A stretch of 64,000 nt of DNA from Lysinibacillus agricola (GTDB lineage Bacteria > Bacillota > Bacilli > Bacillales_A > Planococcaceae): positions 3,227,501 through 3,291,500 of the forward strand of contig NZ_CP067341.1 of assembly GCF_016638705.1 (NCBI RefSeq). Direction: 5' to 3'. Shown here piece by piece: positions 59,313 to 64,000 of this stretch. The notes beneath the pieces are model-generated. The model was not told the origin of the DNA. It saw nothing but the letters and a program-made list of their open reading frames with translations, and searched no databases. The position numbers and the translations under genes were made by a program. Every line of letters begins with the position of its first letter. The stretch's first letter is position 1.

Positions 59313-59341
59313 TCTTATCTCACCTTTATGTATATGTATTT

Positions 59342-59731
59342 TTAAACTACTCGTCTCAATTTAGTCTTCATCATCTTACGACATTCAGTGTCAGCTAATT
59401 TAATTCTATAATGTCGTCTATTCTTCCACTGTATTTTTGAATTTGTTACTTTAAGTAAATGTGCTATGTATCGAAAATCCTCATTATTAAATTTATCATG
59501 CTTAACTCCAAATACAGTAGTTAATGAATCTGTATAAACTGTTACTCCTTTCCATTCTTTCTTTAATACCATCTGTAAAGCCTTAATTATCGTTGTTGCT
59601 TCTGCTTTCATAGAAGATTCATCAAATCCAATAAATGTTCTTCTTTTAATTCTTCTGTTTCCTTTCATGACAAAGTAGTGGTGTGTGGATGATCCATCCT
59701 TGTAACTACTATCTGTATAAATTTTAATCAT
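59342..59731 (-). CDS. RNase H-like protein
   Basis: 129 residues with the RNase H1 catalytic set: IKIYTDSSYKDG (first Asp), ESSMKAEATTIIKALQ (Glu), GVTVYTDSLTTVFGVKH (Asp), RIKLADTECRKMM (last Asp). Basic C-terminus. Could remove RNA primers in phage replication or act on R-loops. AGGTAAATATAT before the start with a TACATAA copy. Confidence 0.85.
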   Translation of the reverse strand: MIKIYTDSSYKDGSSTHHYFVMKGNRRIKRRTFIGFDESSMKAEATTIIKALQMVLKKEWKGVTVYTDSLTTVFGVKHDKFNNEDFRYIAHLLKVTNSKIQWKNRRHYRIKLADTECRKMMKTKLRRVV

Positions 59732-59758
59732 ATATATTTACCTCAGTCATTATGTATT

Positions 59759-59968
59759 TTATGTATTTGCTTCCCATTTAGCTTTTGAATTATCTATAAG
59801 ATCAATCATTTCATCTATCCATCTTTGCGCTGAGTCTTTATCTTTGTAAGTTTTGTCAAATATCCAACCATCCTCATCTCTTATTATTTTAAACCCATCT
59901 CCACGTCTATTAGGAGAAATGAACAGTCCAAAATCTTCATATCGCTTTTTACTATACTTTTTAATCAT
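59759..59968 (-). CDS. Small basic phage protein
   Basis: 69 residues, MIKKYSKKRYEDFGLFISPN then RRGDGFKIIRDEDGWIFDKT and DKDSAQRWIDEMIDLIDNSK. TACATAA then AAAGGTGGTATGTTC precede ATG 59968; the frame to 60010 crosses the motif and is unlikely. The GWxFDxTYxxKxxAxxWIDE unit resembles a double-stranded-RNA-like/AAxxW fold; unknown. Confidence 0.6.
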   Translation of the reverse strand: MIKKYSKKRYEDFGLFISPNRRGDGFKIIRDEDGWIFDKTYKDKDSAQRWIDEMIDLIDNSKAKWEANT

Positions 59969-60073
59969 GAACATACCACCTTTATGTATTTTATTGTTTA
60001 TTAATTTCAAGGTGCGACATTAGAAAACACCCTAATACCACACCCTAACATTAATCATCATTAATTAATCTGA

Positions 60074-60523
60074 TCAGGTAATCTTACGAAGCACTATGTA
60101 TTCCGGATAGTTTTGTTCTAGATATAGCTTCGTATCATTGATATTTTTTACGTTGTCCATCTCAATAGTAGTCTGTGTTTCGCCGTTGTATAAAAATGCA
60201 AACATAGGAGTCAAGATGATATTGTAGTCACCTTTCCCATTAATCCTAATCATATCATTAGTTTTAAAAGTATTATTTGTTGAAGGATAATATTTTAATT
60301 CTGGTTTACGATTTAAAAAAGTTACTTCTTGTCCATCTTCATCGATTTCTAAAATCTCTGTAAATTGCGAATCCATACATTCAACTAATAATTTTCTACC
60401 CTTTATGTTTTTCATATGGAGTCCGTTTGACGGTAGCAATCCATCAAACAACTCCTCCAACTCTTCTGGACTTTTATCTTTTATTACTAGATTAGCTTCA
60501 AATGATACTAAAAGTGCACTCAT
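60074..60523 (-). CDS. Early phage protein, unknown
   Basis: 149 residues: SALLVSFEANLVIKDKSPEE, an N-terminal unit, then a C-terminal small domain (NNTFKTNDMIRINGKGDYNI; QNYPEYIVLRKIT). AGGAATATTACAAT before ATG 60523. First gene after the strong promoter at 60595, so an immediate-early product of the lytic pathway is likely. Confidence 0.6.
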   Translation of the reverse strand: MSALLVSFEANLVIKDKSPEELEELFDGLLPSNGLHMKNIKGRKLLVECMDSQFTEILEIDEDGQEVTFLNRKPELKYYPSTNNTFKTNDMIRINGKGDYNIILTPMFAFLYNGETQTTIEMDNVKNINDTKLYLEQNYPEYIVLRKIT

Positions 60524-60594
60524 ATTGTAATATTCCTCCATTTTCCATTAATTTTAGTATAGATGTAGCATCTACTATCATCTCTATTGATACA

Positions 60595-60623
60595 ATTTTA
60601 CCAACCATATACAGTATTGTCAA
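60595..60623 (-). promoter_or_regulatory. Strong early sigma-A promoter facing left
   Basis: TTGACA (60623-60618), 17-bp spacer, TAAAAT (60600-60595), minus strand; a near-consensus promoter. Flanks contain dyads: AAATG TTTG CATTT just upstream of -35 and TAGATG TAG CATCTA downstream. It lies between the repressor-like gene and the first early gene, so it is the prime candidate for repression by the YopR-like protein. Confidence 0.85.
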
Positions 60624-60751
60624 TATAGAAATGCAAACATTTGTTCTTATTTTTCGTTTGATTGTTCCTAGAAATATTCTCCATTTCTATTTCTTTGAAT
60701 AAATTTAGCAAAAATCAAACATTGTACAATCATTTATTTATTTTTATGTAT

Positions 60752-60784
60752 AAAGGAAACCGAATGGTAAACATTCAGTCCTTT
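60752..60784. terminator. Hairpin after the YopR-like gene
   Basis: AAAGGAAACCGAATG (60752-60766) pairs with CATTCAGTCCTTT (60772-60784) with a 2-nt bulge. T runs follow on the plus side; on the minus strand the tract after the stem is weaker. Begins 7 bp past the stop of the 60791 gene. Confidence 0.7.
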
Positions 60785-60790
60785 TTAAAT

Positions 60791-61768
60791 TTATTTAAAT
60801 TCATATTTAAAGCTGCCATAGTTATCTTCAAAAAATTCATCATTTATAACTTCTTTATATCTCATAAATGAAGGATAACTTTTCTTTTCACCTTTGAACG
60901 AGTATAAACCGTATCTATTCATTACATTGGTAGCTATTTCTTTAGTAATAACTCTGTCATCTTTTAGTAATGAATTTGTATACCACATTGCCCCAGATTC
61001 AATTAATGAGGTTACTGTTATTTGAGCATCTTCAAACTCAGTTTTAATGATGCCCGAGAATAAACTATTAATCATACTGACTGTAAATCTAATATCACCT
61101 TCACCTACTCGATTCTTTCTTAATATATATTCTCCATCAGCAACACGAGTAACATTTCCTTTCTTTCCAATGTACTCTGTTTTTCTATAAGTTTGAACAA
61201 ATAAGTCGTATAACTCTTTAGATATTTCAATTTGACGATTATCTAAATTAATTTCATCAGAAAGCAATGATGCATAATATTTACCTTCTTTTTCAGATAA
61301 ATCTTCATATCGTAAATTAGTTAATTCAGATAAAGCCTTACCTCTGATCCCCTCAAACACTGCTAAAACGATTGCTTTATCACGAACATTTATAAGCTTT
61401 TCAATATTCATAAGTAAAGCTTCTCTTGTATAATAAGTTAATCCTTCTTTATATAAGTATTTATCAACAAAAGAAGTATTGATAGATTCCACGATTGGAT
61501 GAACTGGTGATACGCCATAACCATTATCTTTAGCCCATGTAATGTAATTTTTTATAGTTGTAATATATGAAATTAGTGATCGATGCTTACTTCTCTTAGC
61601 TGCATAAAAAGTAATTTCCAATTCTTCGAAATTCATATCAAACAAATCTTTATTAATTTTAAATTCAACTTCCGCTGTTTTTTCAAAAAGATAAACATAA
61701 CGCTCCTCACTTATTTCTTTAACATCTAAAGTTTCAATAAATTTCATTTTATATTCTCTGTTATACAC
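60791..61768 (-). CDS. mrpR: YopR-like master repressor (MrpR type), integrase fold without catalysis
   Basis: 325 residues, the same length as SPbeta YopR/MrpR. It has a tyrosine-recombinase layout: an N-terminal core-binding domain (NFEELEITFYAAKRSKHRSL) and a catalytic-like domain (EGIRGKALSELTNLRYEDLS holds the box I Arg). The HxxR and final Tyr boxes are lost (here ITVTSLIESGAMWYTN and YKEVINDEF). In SPbeta this protein holds the lysogenic state. Start GTG 61768 overlaps the YopQ-like stop (TAGTG), with GAGGAGG upstream. Next to it is the leftward early promoter at 60595. Confidence 0.82.
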   Translation of the reverse strand: MYNREYKMKFIETLDVKEISEERYVYLFEKTAEVEFKINKDLFDMNFEELEITFYAAKRSKHRSLISYITTIKNYITWAKDNGYGVSPVHPIVESINTSFVDKYLYKEGLTYYTREALLMNIEKLINVRDKAIVLAVFEGIRGKALSELTNLRYEDLSEKEGKYYASLLSDEINLDNRQIEISKELYDLFVQTYRKTEYIGKKGNVTRVADGEYILRKNRVGEGDIRFTVSMINSLFSGIIKTEFEDAQITVTSLIESGAMWYTNSLLKDDRVITKEIATNVMNRYGLYSFKGEKKSYPSFMRYKEVINDEFFEDNYGSFKYEFK

Positions 61769-63114
61769 TACAATTCTGCCTCCTCTAACATACCTTCAAA
61801 GAAATCACTTATCTTCCTTCTCATTTTCTTGTTTACTACTTTACCTTCATTATTGATTACATTTGTATCTTTCCAGAATTTATTCTCTATATTAAATGCT
61901 TCAATTTTAATTATTTCAGACAGTTTGTCATACGGAATTTTATTCTCTTTCATCTTACTAGCCAAAGTTAAATGAGCTTCGAATAAATCTGCATCAAACA
62001 ATACTTTATATTCATCTCTTTCGTGCTTACCAAAATACCCAAATAGATATACTAGATATTCATTTATTTCATCTGCAACTTTTCTTGATTGAAGTACAGA
62101 ATCAATATTATAAACATTACTAATAGCAGCATGTAGCATTTTATAAGGGATAATATCACTACCGCGTAAAGTTGCCTTACTGTCTCCTACTGAACTAATT
62201 CTGTCTTTTAATTCACCTTTAGATTTTAAAATATTAATCACATTACTAACATGCCCACCTGAATACTCGACAATCTTACTTCTTGTTAATGGAGTTTGTT
62301 TATCCATATTTACTTGATATCTCTGAATTTCTTCATCTGATTTGTTAGAAATAGTAATTGGATAAGATCCGTTAATGTCTTTATCTTTTGAATATGCACT
62401 ATATGTTGCTAACGTTCTATGCATTCCGTCTACGATATCTAAAATTGTCCCTGAATTTATTGTTAATTTGTGCGATTTTTCATCGTAAATTAGTTCTTCA
62501 CCTTCATCAGACGACATTTGTGCTGCATTTAATGTTATTGTTGATGGTTCTAATTTATCTTCTAATGTCAATTTACTCATTTCAGTTACTTTACTTTTAA
62601 ATACAATTGGTTCTTCCATCTCTTTACCATAACGATAGACTTTTCTCATTCCACGTTGTACATTTGGATTGTAGTTTAATTTACCGTATTTATATAACCT
62701 ACCAAGCAATTGTCTTGTAATTGTTAAATTATAGTATCCATTTCCAAGATAAGTTACATTGGAAAGCGTTATAGGGAAATCTAGATCATCAATTGATTGC
62801 ATATCAACAAATTGAAATCTTTCGAATTCTTTAATTTCTCTTTCAGTGAACCAAGTATTCATCCATTCAATATTATCAATTCCTAATTTTACAGTTAATT
62901 GTTTTCCGAATAATGCTAATTCTTCTAATGTTAATTTAGATACATTATTTGAGTTGTTAAGTAACATATAAACATTAGACTTTTTAATTCCATGTTTACT
63001 ATTTAAATGCTCTACAATTAAGTCAAATTCTTTTTTATCTACAGTTGTAGCAAATAAAGAAATTAGACTTTTTACTTCTGTCTCTAAAGATTCTCTATCT
63101 TTATTGATTTTCAT
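61768..63114 (-). CDS. yopQ: YopQ-like protein, ParB/DGQHR-like domain
   Basis: 448 residues. TILDIVDGMHRTLATYSAYS (about 215-235) is a DGQHR/ParB-type motif, with NPNVQRGMRKVYRYG upstream and NMDKQTPLTRSKIVEYSGG after, as in DndB/ParB-like folds. In SPbeta yopQ sits directly before yopR. It probably works with the repressor. AAAGGAGTTTTTTAA before ATG 63114. Transcribed from the promoter at 63143. Confidence 0.78.
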   Translation of the reverse strand: MKINKDRESLETEVKSLISLFATTVDKKEFDLIVEHLNSKHGIKKSNVYMLLNNSNNVSKLTLEELALFGKQLTVKLGIDNIEWMNTWFTEREIKEFERFQFVDMQSIDDLDFPITLSNVTYLGNGYYNLTITRQLLGRLYKYGKLNYNPNVQRGMRKVYRYGKEMEEPIVFKSKVTEMSKLTLEDKLEPSTITLNAAQMSSDEGEELIYDEKSHKLTINSGTILDIVDGMHRTLATYSAYSKDKDINGSYPITISNKSDEEIQRYQVNMDKQTPLTRSKIVEYSGGHVSNVINILKSKGELKDRISSVGDSKATLRGSDIIPYKMLHAAISNVYNIDSVLQSRKVADEINEYLVYLFGYFGKHERDEYKVLFDADLFEAHLTLASKMKENKIPYDKLSEIIKIEAFNIENKFWKDTNVINNEGKVVNKKMRRKISDFFEGMLEEAEL

Positions 63115-63142
63115 TTAAAAAACTCCTTTCAATACTATGTTG

Positions 63143-63171
63143 ATTTTACCATTTATCATCTATAATGTCAC
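63143..63171 (-). promoter_or_regulatory. Sigma-A promoter with extended -10 for yopQ-mrpR operon
   Basis: GTGACA (63171-63166), 17-bp spacer ending TGG, TAAAAT (63148-63143), giving an extended -10 (TGGTAAAAT). It is 28 bp before the YopQ-like start. It shares the GGTAAAAT end with the early promoter at 60595, so one regulator may recognise both. Confidence 0.75.
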
Positions 63172-63181
63172 ATAAATTTAT

Positions 63182-64000
63182 TCATTTTGTTATTTTATTC
63201 TTGATTTTATTATTTAGTAATAAAAGCATCTCTGGACGCATTTCTTCTAAACATTCTAATAATAATTCATGTGAAGCTGTTTTATATAATTCTTCAGCAG
63301 TAGTCATTTTTGCAGATATAATACCTGTAACATTCAGATTGGTTAATCTTAGATATCTCATAGTGGTATTTACATTTTTATGTCGAGCCTTTTTCATTGC
63401 TGAATCTATGCAATTTCCATTGTTTAAATAACACATCGTAACGGATAATTTTTTAAATGAATGGAAAGAGTATTCTAAATCTGTATTATTTAATAGCTTA
63501 TTAGCCCTATCCATCATCCCGACTAATTTTTTGTAAGTCAAAGTAAATAATTTATTCGTATTTCCAATTTCTTTTAGTTGTAACAACTTATTATATAGTT
63601 CAAAGGATATCTTGTCTATCCATTCTTCATTGCCTTTTCCTTTATTGTAACCATGAGACTTCATAATAACTCCGTCTTCTACTGGTGTGAAATTTGACCA
63701 TTCTATCTTTAATAATTCAGATGCTCTAAGTGCGGAGTCTATAGCTAATTCAATAATTAATGATTTCTCTAAGCCCTGTTCTTCTTTTCCAAAATATTCA
63801 ATGTATTCCATTGATAATTCAAATGGTATCATTTCTATTTCTTCGCCTATGTTCTTAAGCGATTCAATTACTTTCAAATCATCTAAATCATACTTTATTA
63901 AATTTTCTCCATCTATTTTCTTTGTCTTTAAATAAGTGATCAATGACTTAATCGCAGATTGTCTACTATTAATCGTCTGATTAGCATACATCCTAGTACC
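63182..64000 (-). CDS. yopP: YopP-like tyrosine recombinase, 3' part (5' end outside window)
   Basis: The frame is open to the right edge, with codons GTR before MYANQTINSRQSAIKSLITY, so the start is probably outside; about 272 codons seen (SPbeta YopP is longer). Core-binding region, then SALRASELLKIEWSNF (box I Arg), YSFHSFKKLSVTMCYLN (HxxK, where most enzymes have HxxR), and KKARHKNVNTTMRYLRLTN (His and Tyr). Part of the yopP-yopQ-yopR lysogeny module. The HxxK change may lower strand-cleavage activity. Confidence 0.82.
   Translation of the reverse strand, partial: GTRMYANQTINSRQSAIKSLITYLKTKKIDGENLIKYDLDDLKVIESLKNIGEEIEMIPFELSMEYIEYFGKEEQGLEKSLIIELAIDSALRASELLKIEWSNFTPVEDGVIMKSHGYNKGKGNEEWIDKISFELYNKLLQLKEIGNTNKLFTLTYKKLVGMMDRANKLLNNTDLEYSFHSFKKLSVTMCYLNNGNCIDSAMKKARHKNVNTTMRYLRLTNLNVTGIISAKMTTAEELYKTASHELLLECLEEMRPEMLLLLNNKIKNKITK

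Larger units (their letters stand above)
20939..59992 (-). repeat. Dispersed start-associated motif family, core AAAATACATAA
   Basis: About thirty close copies on the minus strand, for example near 20939, 21320, 22187, 25241, 25562, 26090, 26678, 27134, 28015, 28738, 30867, 32031, 33314, 35538, 36645, 45983, 47803, 48808, 49051, 52571, 53194, 56472, 56797, 56936, 58649, 58852, 58889, 59326, 59750 and 59982. All lie between genes or across a stop codon, and all face the same way. Most stand 2-15 bp before a GGAG-type site; some stand ~10 bp before a -35 box. Flanks often add ATTAAATAAT upstream. None is seen in the host part. Confidence 0.85.
17040..64000. mobile_element. SPbeta-like prophage (left part; continues beyond window)
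   Basis: Bounded on the left by the yfkAB junction and a large serine integrase. Contents and order match SPbeta modules: YosS/nrd/YosR nucleotide genes, the YorG-YorL replication block, YopX, and YopR-YopQ-YopP. Base composition is visibly more AT-rich than the host part, and almost all genes run on the minus strand. No structural or lysis genes are in view; they should lie to the right. Two insertion sequences are in the window, one of them (IS30) inside the prophage. Confidence 0.93.

Noticed and set aside
20900..60000. Reading AAAATACATAA simply as a -10 promoter box
   Set aside because: In many copies the ribosome binding site follows within 2-5 bp, so an RNA begun downstream of it would lack that site; therefore reported as a repeat of unknown role.
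17040..64000. tRNA genes in the prophage
   Set aside because: No cloverleaf with GTTCRANNC arm was recognised by eye; a tRNAscan run would be decisive.

Overview
The window comes from a low-GC Gram-positive spore-former of the Bacillaceae/Planococcaceae, most likely Lysinibacillus or a close relative. I infer this from Bacillus-type host genes (YwqM/YwqN pair, adenine deaminase, L25/Ctc, YfnB-type phosphatase, YfkAB), strong AGGAGG-type ribosome binding sites and a Bacillaceae-style dispersed repeat. It falls into two parts: host chromosome at 1-17040, and a large SPbeta-like prophage from about 17040 to the right edge, where it continues out of view.

Host part. A LysR regulator is divergent from an FMN-reductase-like protein. 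Next come a dispersed repeat swollen by eleven copies of a 35-bp unit, adenine deaminase, two small genes, and a YczE-type membrane protein. A PadR regulator with a palindromic operator pair is followed by a DUF2812 gene cut in two by an IS1380-family element; target duplication and inverted repeats are both readable, and the gene can be rejoined in frame. Then follows a complete four-gene Wadjet plasmid-defence operon in the order jetD-jetA-jetB-jetC, ribosomal protein L25, a HAD phosphatase, and the 5' part of yfkAB.

Prophage part. The element sits in the radical-SAM gene yfkAB. A large serine integrase lies at the junction, and its last ~35 codons are read from host DNA. Almost every phage gene is on the minus strand, so the order of transcription runs from high to low coordinates. 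At the right end is a lysogeny module matching SPbeta YopP-YopQ-YopR, YopR being the integrase-fold master repressor MrpR. A strong sigma-A promoter (60595-60623) just below it faces leftward into early genes: many small proteins, YopX, RNase H, a DnaQ-type exonuclease and a sigma-like factor. Further left come a nucleotidyltransferase-like protein, an SPFH protein, and a replication block (SSB-like, homing-endonuclease-like, YorG ATPase, YorH, YorI helicase, YorJ primase, YorK DHH exonuclease, YorL polymerase III alpha). After more small genes and an IS30 insertion comes a deoxynucleotide cassette: dNMP-kinase-like, glutaredoxin, R2 with an ATP-cone, R1, dUTPase, thymidylate synthase and DHFR. 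The logic is early takeover, replication, then dNTP supply.

Most notable signals: (i) about thirty copies of an AT-rich motif with core AAAATACATAA (minus strand), typically just 5' of ribosome binding sites or just upstream of -35 boxes, resembling a start-associated or regulatory repeat; (ii) the ATP-cone carried by the R2 subunit instead of R1; (iii) one isolated plus-strand gene with its own terminator inside the minus-strand phage operons; (iv) a PP-loop protein with a modified SGGxDS motif next to the replication genes. Many real genes of 38-59 codons lie in apparent gaps and are listed. No tRNA, rRNA or CRISPR array was recognised.
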